A stretch of DNA of 38,702 nucleotides from Epilithonimonas bovis DSM 19482 (GTDB lineage: Bacteria > Bacteroidota > Bacteroidia > Flavobacteriales > Weeksellaceae), in contig NZ_FTPU01000029.1 of the NCBI RefSeq assembly GCF_900108115.1, positions 1 through 38,702 of the forward strand, written 5' to 3'. Positions 17,481 to 25,026 of this stretch are shown here, in pieces. The notes beneath the pieces were generated by a model. That model searched no databases and was not told where the DNA came from. It saw only the letters and a list, made by a program, of their open reading frames with translations. Position numbers and translations under genes: made by a program. Numbering within the stretch: position 1 is the stretch's first letter; every line of letters begins with the position of its first letter.

Positions 17481-17682
17481 GACGTTGCATTGCAACGTCT
17501 GTACGGGTAATGCAGCGTCTGTACGGGTAATGCAACGTCTGTATGGGTAATGCAACGTCTGTACGGGTAATGCAACGTCTGTACGGGCATTGCAACGTCT
17601 GTACGTGCAATGCAACGTCTGTACGGGTAATGCAACGTCTGTAAGGGCAATGCAACGTCTGTACGGGCATCGCAACGTCTGT
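17481..17682. repeat. REP-derived minisatellite: a 19-bp palindrome and nine to ten 20-bp units
   Basis: The palindrome GACGTTGCATTGCAACGTC (17481-17499) leads into tandem copies of the 20-bp unit TGCAACGTCTGTACGGGTAA from 17491 to 17670, plus a partial unit to 17682. The unit is half of the palindrome plus a linker. The 20-bp period is not a multiple of three, so all three minus-strand frames stay open and give repetitive ORFs that are not genes. The repeat lies between cas1 and the RAYT gene. Confidence 0.93.
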
Positions 17683-17686
17683 CCAA

Positions 17687-18235
17687 TTAGAAAAAGAATT
17701 TATCATTACCCCAATTTTCAGGATTATGGATGATATAATTGGCAATACGTTGATATTCCATTTCATCACGAATGACCCGATCATGAAAACGAGATTGCCA
17801 GGCGAAATTTAATACAGGATTTTGCAGGTTAATATTCTTGGTACACACCGATTTATAGGAACGGATAATGGTGGAAACCGAACCTGGTTTTGGTGAAATA
17901 TCGGACATGAATTGGTTGATTTCAGGTGATTCTATAGAGACGTTGCAATGCAACGTCCCTACAAGGTCTGTCAAAATCACTATCCCATGAATATGATTCG
18001 GCATCACCACAAATTCACCTAATTGCGCGTTTTTAAAATGCCCGGGGATTTCTTTCCAATATTTTTCTGCTAAAATACCCGCATCGGATAATTGCATTTT
18101 ATTATCTTGTACATTCCCAAAAAAACACAATCTATCTTTGGTGCAAATGGTAATGAAATAAGCACCTGCATTGCGATAATCCCAATTTTGCCATCGGGCA
18201 GATGGAATGCGGTATTTGTTTCTGAATAGGGACAT
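17687..18235 (-). CDS. REP-associated tyrosine transposase (RAYT / TnpREP, Y1-HUH)
   Basis: About 182 residues with the HUH motif in VVMPNHIHGIVIL and the catalytic tyrosine in MEYQRIANYIIHNPENWG, the hallmarks of IS200-like Y1 transposases of the RAYT group. RAYTs act on REP palindromes, and REP-like palindromes are present immediately downstream (17481) and inside this gene (17939-17957). The start MSLFRNKYRIPSARWQ leaves 5 bp after the cas4 stop; the longer start at 18262 would overlap cas4. It sits between cas4 and cas1, where cas genes normally continue, so it is an insertion into the operon. It may now be transcribed together with the cas genes. Confidence 0.93.
   Translation of the reverse strand: MSLFRNKYRIPSARWQNWDYRNAGAYFITICTKDRLCFFGNVQDNKMQLSDAGILAEKYWKEIPGHFKNAQLGEFVVMPNHIHGIVILTDLVGTLHCNVSIESPEINQFMSDISPKPGSVSTIIRSYKSVCTKNINLQNPVLNFAWQSRFHDRVIRDEMEYQRIANYIIHNPENWGNDKFFF
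17939..17957. repeat. REP-like palindrome inside the RAYT coding sequence
   Basis: GACGTTGCAATGCAACGTC is the same 19-bp palindrome as at 17481 apart from its central base. It encodes a short stretch of the loop after the HUH motif (LHCNVS), which looks like an insertion between TDLVG and the following segment. Confidence 0.85.
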
Positions 18236-18240
18236 AAGGT

Positions 18241-18747
18241 TTATATTTCGGTAATATAACAAAGTTCATAATAGCTGCAACTTTTACAAATACCCTTTTG
18301 CAACAGCGCCGGACAGGTTTCTGAATCAATAATACGATGTGTTTCTTTTTCCCACTCTGCAGTCTCTGCAACATAACTCTCATCCCAATCCAATACTTCC
18401 CGTTGCTTCAGTTTAGGATATTCAATTATTGCTGATGGCGCCTCTATACCGTTTCGTGACAATACTGCGAGGTAATATTTTACCTGTGCCAAATGAGCCT
18501 GCTCTACTTTGTCGGATTTTTTTACTTCATGCACTACTTTGTTTTTGGCATCATAGAAATCTATTTTGATACCCTCGATAGCCAGTTCTGTATATTTTCT
18601 TGCCCGGTCTAAGTAAGTGGTTTCCGCTATGAGCTTTCCTTCTGCTACTATTTCAGAAGTGTGCTCCATCTGAATGCCGTTGGCAAACAGCCAAAGCTTG
18701 CGGTGGCAAGTGTGGAGATAGGCGATATGGGTTCCGGTGATAGGCAT
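18241..18747 (-). CDS. cas4: CRISPR adaptation nuclease Cas4
   Basis: The 168-residue protein has the Cas4 signature: an N-terminal cysteine in HTCHRKLWLF and the RecB nuclease core IDFYDAKNKVVHEVKKSDKV with QVKYYLA. A C-terminal cysteine cluster (CPALLQKGICKSCSYYELCY) completes the four iron-sulfur ligands. Cas4 trims prespacers and selects the PAM for Cas1-Cas2. It normally abuts cas1. Here a RAYT insertion follows it, and a 241-bp gap with decayed CRISPR repeats precedes it. Confidence 0.97.
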   Translation of the reverse strand: MPITGTHIAYLHTCHRKLWLFANGIQMEHTSEIVAEGKLIAETTYLDRARKYTELAIEGIKIDFYDAKNKVVHEVKKSDKVEQAHLAQVKYYLAVLSRNGIEAPSAIIEYPKLKQREVLDWDESYVAETAEWEKETHRIIDSETCPALLQKGICKSCSYYELCYITEI

Positions 18748-18790
18748 TGTTATAGTAAATAAGACACTCTAAAAAGGTGTTTAAAACCTC

Positions 18791-18820
18791 TTTAAATTTT
18801 AATTATGTTTCGATTAAAAA
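18791..18820 (-). repeat. Decayed CRISPR repeat A in the cas7-cas4 gap
   Basis: About 20 of 30 positions match the array repeat, including the exact terminal block CGATTAAAA. The similarity alone is modest in AT-rich DNA. Its placement exactly one array period (66 bp) from repeat B supports it. Confidence 0.5.
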
Positions 18821-18856
18821 AATCAAATATCTATTCAGTGCCATAGGGGAATTTTT

Positions 18857-18884
18857 GTGTCAATTCACAATAGGGGCGATAAAG
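18857..18884 (-). repeat. Decayed CRISPR repeat B in the cas7-cas4 gap
   Basis: The core TCAATTCA and the end GCGAT-AAAG are kept with a 2-bp deletion, and the middle has diverged (about 19 of 28 positions match). It is separated by 36 bp from repeat A and by 37 bp from repeat C, both within or near the range of the array spacers (34-37 bp). Confidence 0.65.
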
Positions 18885-18921
18885 TTATTCAAGCAATAGG
18901 AACTGTGGCGGGGTTGACCGC

Positions 18922-18950
18922 ATTTCAATTCAACTATGTTAGATTAAATT
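18922..18950 (-). repeat. Decayed CRISPR repeat C in the cas7-cas4 gap
   Basis: The first 12 bases (ATTTCAATTCAA) are identical to the array repeat and GATTAAA is retained after a 1-bp deletion. It is the best-preserved of the three. On the minus strand it keeps the complete 5' handle ATTGAAAT. Confidence 0.85.
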
Positions 18951-18951
18951 C

Positions 18952-18982
18952 TAACCTTCCATATAGATGATATGGAAGGTTA
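18952..18982 (-). promoter_or_regulatory. Perfect 13-bp hairpin between cas7 and the decayed repeats
   Basis: TAACCTTCCATAT (18952-18964) and ATATGGAAGGTTA (18970-18982) form a perfect stem with a 5-base loop, 6 bp after the cas7 stop. No T run follows, so it is more likely an RNA stabiliser or processing site protecting the end of the cas6-cas7 mRNA than a classic terminator. Confidence 0.7.
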
Positions 18983-18988
18983 AAACAT

Positions 18989-20053
18989 TTATGCTTTGAT
19001 GAGTTGGTTTTCATAATCAAACGCCAAAATCCTATTTATCAATGCCTGCTCTGCACGTTCGAGGGCATCAGCAGTTTCACCTTTGGTGTGAATGTAACCA
19101 CCGGCAGGTAAGGCTATAAATGTTTCTACGTTTGACAGTGACTCATCGATAATCGGGTCTGCTTTTCTGGAATCTTCTCCGGATAACTTGGCTCGGATAC
19201 TGCCTGCAATCAAATTGGCATTATCGCTGATACTGATTGCCAATGTATCCATTAGACTAAATGTTCGTGACTGATTGGATGTAATTTTCCAGTTAACAAT
19301 GGCTTTCGCTAATCCTTTAGCCCATTTTTCTCTGATTTCTTTTGGTGCTACCAGACAATCCCCGAATACATTTTTTGATGGTATCCAACCTGCATTTTTT
19401 AATTTGTCGATGGTTTCATCGGCCATTTCGGGTTCGAAAGAATTGAGGCCGACAGAAAATAATCTACGCAGGTCAATAGCTATGTCGGAAACAAACAATC
19501 CGGACGCTCTACTATTGTTGGGAATCCATTTTCTACTCAAACTTCTGTCCTTTCCTTCCAGAAAGGCTACGATTTCTTCGTCTGATAACTGATTGCCTTT
19601 TTCATCCCGAACTATTACAACATTATTGGGACGGTCACTTCTGTCGAATGAGGCATTATCGTTATCAATACCTGCTAAAAGTGGGTGTAACCCTCTCATT
19701 GCCGAAATAGACAATGGGCTTCTTCTCTTGAGAGTTCTGTCTTTGCCACCTTTTGCCGCCTTCATCCATCCTCCAAAAAGCTGGTCAACATAAGTAGGGT
19801 CACAGGTACCATATACTTCCCCTTCTTTTAGCTCTTTTTGTTTCGTTACGTCAAATAAGAAGGTTGTAGGACTTGGTGTTTCGTTCAACTCTTCACATAT
19901 CGAATCAATAATAGAACGTTTTACCTGCTGCCCGCTCGAAAAAGGAACATATCTGCCAAATTGGGCATCATAATATGTTTTCTGACCATCAGAAACACAG
20001 AATACGGTATGTTCTGCTCTTTTTAGTGTACGGATATAAATCGTATTGCTCAT
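18989..20053 (-). CDS. cas7: Type I Cascade backbone protein Cas7
   Basis: The 354-residue protein starts MSNTIYIRTLKRAEHTVFCV, a strand-rich N-terminus as expected for a RAMP-fold Cas7. It contains KRRSPLSISAMRGLHPLLAG and NNVVIVRDEKGN in the central region and the later block FVSDIAIDLRRLFSVGLN. The assignment rests on its position between cas8 and cas4, its size, and resemblance to Cas7 proteins of Bacteroidota I-B/PGING-type loci. Cas7 polymerises along the crRNA spacer. It starts 20 bp after cas8 and is followed by a hairpin. Confidence 0.82.
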   Translation of the reverse strand: MSNTIYIRTLKRAEHTVFCVSDGQKTYYDAQFGRYVPFSSGQQVKRSIIDSICEELNETPSPTTFLFDVTKQKELKEGEVYGTCDPTYVDQLFGGWMKAAKGGKDRTLKRRSPLSISAMRGLHPLLAGIDNDNASFDRSDRPNNVVIVRDEKGNQLSDEEIVAFLEGKDRSLSRKWIPNNSRASGLFVSDIAIDLRRLFSVGLNSFEPEMADETIDKLKNAGWIPSKNVFGDCLVAPKEIREKWAKGLAKAIVNWKITSNQSRTFSLMDTLAISISDNANLIAGSIRAKLSGEDSRKADPIIDESLSNVETFIALPAGGYIHTKGETADALERAEQALINRILAFDYENQLIKA

Positions 20054-20073
20054 ATTTTTTTCTTTTAAAAAGT

Positions 20074-21396
20074 TTAAGATTGTTTTTCTGTAAATGCGTA
20101 ATCGAATTTCATCAAGGTGTTGAAGTAGCCAAATTCTTCATTGGTCATCAGATGAATTTCATCTTTTAAATCCTTTAATTTCTGAGCATCTTCTACAGAA
20201 GAGCCTTCTACCATTTCCGCAAGAGCATTGATGAAAACCTTTTTTGATGTTTCACCAAACAGCTTTTTCTCAATGAGCGTTTTTCGTTCAGTGCCTTTTG
20301 CACCAAGCCTGTAACGTTGAATAAGCTTGGCTATTTCCAACGTATAATCTGTGATTTCTTCTTTGTTTTTTGATAACATAGCTACTAACCAGGTTTTATA
20401 TGATTGATAATTAATGGTGTCTTCTTCTTTTTTGAAAGAAATGTTTTTTTCTTCGTACATATACTTCTTCAGACTATCCGGTCGTAAGGCGTTTAATCCA
20501 ATGTTGCCCAATTCGCAAGCCCTTTTAATATGCATGCCAAAAAGGGATTGAAATTCTTTGGTTTCAAAGGCTTTTTCCGAATGAAAAAGTTTTTTGAACA
20601 CATCTACAATTCGTCGTCCCGACTTTAAATAAATAGGTATAAAACCAATGGTTTTATTGGTCTGCCCAAAACTATAGACATAGGCATTCAGTGTTTTTTC
20701 CGGATAGAAATTGGATAAGCTAAAAAATAGATTAGACCAATTGACCGTATTAACTTCAACAAGGTTATTTTCGACTTTGAAAATATCTATACTTGGCTTT
20801 GATAATTCAACAAAGTCAAAATCATCTCTAAAATCTTTACCCAATTTGTAGGTTAGCCATTGTCCGTTCCAGGAGTTAATCTGATTACCTCTGAGTTTTT
20901 CCAAGGCATCGTCATTTAAGTATTTTCGATAACAGCTCCAGCCTTCATACGTTTCCAAAAGGATATTGGCATCATTGATCAATAATGTAAATCCACCAGC
21001 CACCCCAATGCCCAATCCTGAACCCATCCAGGAATAATACACATCATCTTCGGTGGTTTCTATCAAAACATCAGATACCAACCCAGAGGTACTCGCATAT
21101 TCCTTCGTTTCGGAAGCGGGATAACCTATGGCAAAACTGGCGTCAGCCATTTCACCCGAAGCTTTTGCATACAGGTTTTGCAACTTTTCCAGTCGTTCTG
21201 CTACCGTTAATTTTTCCGGTTTCTGTCCTGATTTCATCTGTACAAAAGGAGAATTGGTCACCCATTGCATATACTTTGGATGGTTGAAAAAGAGTTCATA
21301 ATATTCCTTTTCAAAAAACTCCTTAGCAGAATAATCCTTGCTGTACTTATCGTTAAATGCCTTTAAAAAGGTCTTCCCTATCAATGTTGTAATCAT
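20074..21396 (-). CDS. cas8: Type I Cascade large subunit, Cas8-like
   Basis: The 440-residue protein begins MITTLIGKTFLKAFNDKYSK and contains a conserved-looking loop GSGLGIGVAGGFTLLIND and a basic region LIQRYRLGAKGTERK. Its sequence is too divergent for motif-based proof. Position (between cas3 and cas7), size and the 4-bp overlap with cas3 make it the PAM-sensing large subunit. It is short for Cas8b. Candidates include the Csp2/PG2018-type Cas8 of Porphyromonas-like (PGING) loci. Confidence 0.7.
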   Translation of the reverse strand: MITTLIGKTFLKAFNDKYSKDYSAKEFFEKEYYELFFNHPKYMQWVTNSPFVQMKSGQKPEKLTVAERLEKLQNLYAKASGEMADASFAIGYPASETKEYASTSGLVSDVLIETTEDDVYYSWMGSGLGIGVAGGFTLLINDANILLETYEGWSCYRKYLNDDALEKLRGNQINSWNGQWLTYKLGKDFRDDFDFVELSKPSIDIFKVENNLVEVNTVNWSNLFFSLSNFYPEKTLNAYVYSFGQTNKTIGFIPIYLKSGRRIVDVFKKLFHSEKAFETKEFQSLFGMHIKRACELGNIGLNALRPDSLKKYMYEEKNISFKKEEDTINYQSYKTWLVAMLSKNKEEITDYTLEIAKLIQRYRLGAKGTERKTLIEKKLFGETSKKVFINALAEMVEGSSVEDAQKLKDLKDEIHLMTNEEFGYFNTLMKFDYAFTEKQS

Positions 21397-23543
21397 AAAA
21401 ACCTATTTAAAACATTAAAATTTTCTTCCTTGATTTTACTTACATCCAATCCTTTCTCCGAATCATAAGCCATTTCGGGAATAATAAAAGGCTTATTCCC
21501 TTTTTGTGATTGCTGCATTTTGGCTACAGCGTAATAGTAAACCGGAATTTCCATTAGCAATCGCTTTTCAAAATCCCCAGTTTCATAATCCTCCACATCG
21601 GATTCAAGAATACAAGCCACACTATCTATATCCAACAACTCAAAGAGAATGGACTTTCCGTTGTGGGTCAGTTTATCCAGCGTCATCCTGCCATCTGTTT
21701 TGAAAACAGCATGTTCCTCAATACTCAGAAAATCAATGGAAGTGAAAACCTGGTCAATTTTGTGTTGTAATGCTCTTTCTTTTAAAAGCTGTCCATCTTC
21801 CAGTACCTCAAATGATTTCTGAACTGCATCAAAATCATAAGGTCTTGTTTCTTTTTGATTTTCGCCCGGCTTAATTATATATACATCTTTGTACTTACCT
21901 ATCGTGTCTTTGGTTCGCTTTCTGTTGATACGGCCAAAACGCTGAATCAAAGCATCTAATGGTGCTGTTTCGGTAATCATCACATCAAAACTGATGTCCA
22001 GGCTCACTTCCACTATCTGTGTGGAAACGACAATACAAGCTTCTTCACTTGTATTGAATATGCCGGTCGGTTCTCCATTTTCGTCTAAGCCCAATAATTG
22101 CTTTTCCTTATCGTTCCTGTCCCCACGCTTAAAACGACTGTGCAACAGCAAGCTTGGCACATCAGGGTATAGCTCTTGTATTGTTTCAAATACATCCTGT
22201 GCATTTTTGACTTTATTCAGTACAATCAATATTTTCTGTTCGCTCGCCACAGCCTTCTGAATTATAGGCAAGGCTTCTTCAAAAGAGTCTATCTTGTGGG
22301 TGATATGTCGGTCAAATTCATCCAGTTGTTCATCGGTTAATTTCACTTCCAATACATCCTGACCTAAAATATCCTTAATTTTGTTATACAAAACAGAAGG
22401 CATTGTGGCCGTACCAATGTGAATACGACAATCCAGTTGTTTCAATATCTCAATGAGCTTCAATACCAATGCCTGCGAAACACCCGAGTAAGTATGGACT
22501 TCATCCAATACTACGTCGCATCCTTTGATGTCCAGAATCAAAGCTTCGTAACTTGCCATACCAAAAGCAAGGGTAGCTAACTGATGTGGTGTCAGTATTT
22601 TTACAGCCGAACCGAATAAGTTCTGCAATGCCACTTCCTCATCTTCCTTTCTTTTTACGATACAGGAAGAAGAGTGTAGCATTCTGATATCAATATCCGG
22701 GTTGTCTTTTTCCAAATCATTGCCGACACGTTTATACATGGCATTAATAGAAGCCTGAAACGGTAGCGTGTAAAATACCCTGCCTGTGCATCGTCTAAAC
22801 AAATAGTCTGTTTTTCCCGCTCCTGTACTGGCCACTACAATCGTATGTTTTTTATCGGATAAAGCATCTTTATAGGACAGTGGAAATAAAGGATGCTGAC
22901 GATTGTAAAACTTCAAATCGGGTGTTTTAAAAATTCTATTGGTTTCATCTTCGGTTTTGTCAATCAGTGCAGATGCAAAGTGGTCAGCCCCCATAAGCAA
23001 ACCTCTCCATTCCGAATAACCTCTTTGCTTTACGGTATTTTCACAATATTCGATGCAATATTCTAAATTTTGTATTGCTTCACCTCTTGAAATAGGATGA
23101 CAGGCAATGCCTAATTCTTTTAAAACATGTATGGCATCCAGGCTCCATTCTTCCCATTTGCCCAGGTGAAAATCAATATATGATTCACTGTTTTCATCTA
23201 AATCCAATAAGCCTTTTTCGCCTATGTCCTTTTTCACAGATTTGTGATGGGCCACCACCATTTCAATCAACACATCCCGTTGTTCTTGTGGAAAGGCGGA
23301 CAGGAAAAACAGGGACGCTATCTCATGACGGAAGACTTTGTCTCTACGGTCTTTTCCTTTTAGTCTATCCCGAAAAAAAGGATGTGCTTTGCCAATATCG
23401 TGTAAAATTGCTCCATTCCAGGCTACAGATTCATCCATAGCTAGGTAACCTGCAAATCTTTTGGTTGTCATCGCAACGTGTTGCAAGTGGACAGGTAGTG
23501 GTGTCCAATCCGGAGCAGATTTCGCATAGATTTCTTCCATCAA
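21393..23543 (-). CDS. cas3: CRISPR interference nuclease-helicase Cas3 (HD + DExD/H)
   Basis: A 716-residue single-chain Cas3. The N-terminal HD nuclease has HLQHVAMTTKRFAGYL, AILHDIGKAHPFF, FRHEIASLFFL and VAHHKS. The helicase has Walker A in ASTGAGKTDYLFRR, motif II in DVVLDEVHTYSG, motif III in HIGTATMP, motif V in STQIVEVSLDISF and motif VI in IQRFGRINRKR. The C-terminal region is the accessory domain. It overlaps cas5 and cas8 by 4 bp each, so the three are translationally coupled. All catalytic motifs look intact. Confidence 0.95.
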   Translation of the reverse strand: MMEEIYAKSAPDWTPLPVHLQHVAMTTKRFAGYLAMDESVAWNGAILHDIGKAHPFFRDRLKGKDRRDKVFRHEIASLFFLSAFPQEQRDVLIEMVVAHHKSVKKDIGEKGLLDLDENSESYIDFHLGKWEEWSLDAIHVLKELGIACHPISRGEAIQNLEYCIEYCENTVKQRGYSEWRGLLMGADHFASALIDKTEDETNRIFKTPDLKFYNRQHPLFPLSYKDALSDKKHTIVVASTGAGKTDYLFRRCTGRVFYTLPFQASINAMYKRVGNDLEKDNPDIDIRMLHSSSCIVKRKEDEEVALQNLFGSAVKILTPHQLATLAFGMASYEALILDIKGCDVVLDEVHTYSGVSQALVLKLIEILKQLDCRIHIGTATMPSVLYNKIKDILGQDVLEVKLTDEQLDEFDRHITHKIDSFEEALPIIQKAVASEQKILIVLNKVKNAQDVFETIQELYPDVPSLLLHSRFKRGDRNDKEKQLLGLDENGEPTGIFNTSEEACIVVSTQIVEVSLDISFDVMITETAPLDALIQRFGRINRKRTKDTIGKYKDVYIIKPGENQKETRPYDFDAVQKSFEVLEDGQLLKERALQHKIDQVFTSIDFLSIEEHAVFKTDGRMTLDKLTHNGKSILFELLDIDSVACILESDVEDYETGDFEKRLLMEIPVYYYAVAKMQQSQKGNKPFIIPEMAYDSEKGLDVSKIKEENFNVLNRFL

Positions 23544-24130
23544 GGGGTAGTATTTACGGGAGTTCCTACTATTTTTAACCAGCCATACATGGGCTTATTT
23601 GTTTTTCTATCATAGCCCACCTGAAAAGCATCTTCATTCTTTTCAAACATCAATTCAAACCCAGCAAAGCTTTCTTCATCGTTATCAAACTTGTCTGTTG
23701 AAGTTTCAGTTAAAGATGCTGGTAACAAAATATCTTCGTTTCTGCAAAGGCAGATATGTTGCCGAAAGGCCTGTTCGGCATCCTGCTTATCTACAAAAGC
23801 CAGGTGCAAAACCGGATTCAGTAGAACACCTCTTATCAAAATTGCTTTGGGGCGGTCAAACAAAAATTCTTTCCCTTTCCTTGTAGAGTTCCATCCTCTT
23901 GTCTGTATGACTTCCTGTTGCTGAGACACCTGCTGATAACTTAGGCGATGTCTTTTGACTTTCTTTATCCCGATTTCATTCAATAATTCCGGAAACAACT
24001 TTTTTTCAATTCCTTCTACTATACTTGGTGTAAGAAATTGCTGAGAAAAAGTTTCGCTATCACGAACAGCAGTCCAGGGCTTGATAAAGCCGAACTGTCC
24101 TGAATATTTTACTACATAGTATTTTTTCAT
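23540..24130 (-). CDS. cas5: Type I Cascade subunit Cas5
   Basis: The 196-residue protein begins YYVVKYSGQFGFIKPWTAVR, which has the N-terminal beta strand and F-x-K-P pattern of Cas5, and continues SQQFLTPSIVEGIEKKLFPE like the Cas5 helix that follows. The central ILIRGVLLNPVLHLAFVDKQ is the next strand pair. Cas5 binds the 5' handle of the crRNA. It lies between cas6 and cas3, which is not the usual I-B order (cas8-cas7-cas5). It overlaps cas3 by 4 bp. Confidence 0.75.
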   Translation of the reverse strand: MKKYYVVKYSGQFGFIKPWTAVRDSETFSQQFLTPSIVEGIEKKLFPELLNEIGIKKVKRHRLSYQQVSQQQEVIQTRGWNSTRKGKEFLFDRPKAILIRGVLLNPVLHLAFVDKQDAEQAFRQHICLCRNEDILLPASLTETSTDKFDNDEESFAGFELMFEKNEDAFQVGYDRKTNKPMYGWLKIVGTPVNTTP

Positions 24131-24138
24131 AATAGTCT

Positions 24139-24798
24139 TTATTTAACTGCCCCAAAACCTATACCTGTTGAGTTGCCCAAACCTACAGTCCAAGCAAAAG
24201 CAATTTGTTCAGGAGTGCCTCTTATGATTACCGGGGCAAGAGTGGTTTTGTTCTCAATTCCTTTATAATCTACTAATTTGGTTTTGGGAAATGCATAACT
24301 TGGGTCTAATTCTACTGTAACACCATTTGAATTTAATCCCACATCAGACAGTTTTCCTTTTAGGTTTTCTGTCAATAGATCATTAAAATTCTTGTCCTTA
24401 AAAGTGATGTGTTTTACCTTGTCTCCATCACGCCTTCTAATCAGAATAGGACTGTTCATCATAAACCGTTCTGCATTTGAGAACTCCGGCACTTCTTTAA
24501 TCTGTATATCTACAACCTGACTCCCGCAAAAGGTTGTCGGGTCATCCAATATGCCTTTAGTAATGCGTTTTATTAATTGCTCATCATAAGCACTGATGAA
24601 AAAGTAAGAATTAGAAGTTAGATTAATTCCAGATTTAGACGAATCGGTATTTTGAAGCCAGGAGAAAGAATAAAGACTCTTTTTACCATGTTCTGTATTG
24701 TTTTCTCCAATCCATTTATGAATAGTACCTGTTAACAAATGCTGGTAATTATAGGGGATGTTTTTATTGTTTCTGGATAATTTTATATAGAGCCGCAT
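24139..24798 (-). CDS. cas6: crRNA-processing endoribonuclease Cas6
   Basis: The 219-residue protein starts MRLYIKLSRNNKNIPYNYQH and ends with the glycine-rich loop VGLGNSTGIGFGAVK that defines the Cas6 C-terminus. The start at 24798 is preferred over the ATG at 24834, because a -7 box at 24843-24850 would make the longer form leaderless. Cas6 would cut the pre-crRNA before the ATTGAAAT handle. It is the first gene of the operon, 8 bp before cas5. A second, broken cas6 lies upstream at 25027. Confidence 0.93.
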   Translation of the reverse strand: MRLYIKLSRNNKNIPYNYQHLLTGTIHKWIGENNTEHGKKSLYSFSWLQNTDSSKSGINLTSNSYFFISAYDEQLIKRITKGILDDPTTFCGSQVVDIQIKEVPEFSNAERFMMNSPILIRRRDGDKVKHITFKDKNFNDLLTENLKGKLSDVGLNSNGVTVELDPSYAFPKTKLVDYKGIENKTTLAPVIIRGTPEQIAFAWTVGLGNSTGIGFGAVK

Positions 24799-24842
24799 AG
24801 TATTGTTTTTTGATAAAAATAATAATAAAATCATATATTAGC

Positions 24843-24850
24843 CAAATGTA
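24843..24850 (-). promoter_or_regulatory. -7 promoter box TACATTTG of the cas operon
   Basis: On the minus strand TACATTTG matches TAnnTTTG exactly. The expected start site near 24836 gives a leader of about 38 bp before cas6. No clear -33 box is seen. Confidence 0.55.
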
Positions 24851-24913
24851 ATAATATTTTAAAGGAATTTAAATAATGTAATCATTTTTTATTCTTTAAT
24901 CGAACCTTTGGAT

Positions 24914-24945
24914 TGCCACAAGCATTAATACTTGTGGCTTTTTTG
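24914..24945 (+). terminator. Rho-independent terminator pointing away from the cas promoter
   Basis: GCCACAAG / CTTGTGGC with a short loop is followed by TTTTTT on the plus strand. No plus-strand gene lies upstream within several kb, so it either ends a small divergent RNA starting near 24850 or blocks read-through. Confidence 0.75.
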
Positions 24946-25026
24946 ATTTTGGAAAACGCAATACGCAATCATCATCCTTCATCGTTGACAACCTCAACAC
25001 AGCCATACCCTGCGCATTATAAATCC

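Noticed and set aside
17457-17784. Three overlapping minus-strand ORFs of repetitive sequence (TDVALPVQTLH type)
   Set aside because: They are an effect of the 20-bp minisatellite, which keeps all three frames open. No start, family or non-repeat sequence supports them.
18765-18800. Possible terminator between the decayed repeats and cas4
   Set aside because: The stem (AAAGAGGT / ACCTTTTT) is AT-rich and weak; cas4 would then need a separate promoter, which is not seen.
24890-24918. Plus-strand segment with TTTAATCG and a weak likeness to the CRISPR repeat in reversed orientation
   Set aside because: Only an 8-base match plus a poor gapped tail, with no partner at array spacing.
24950-25026. 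Minus-strand fragment reading IYNAQGMAVLRL, like a T9SS sorting domain
   Set aside because: Too short and not attached to any gene; could be chance or a tiny remnant.
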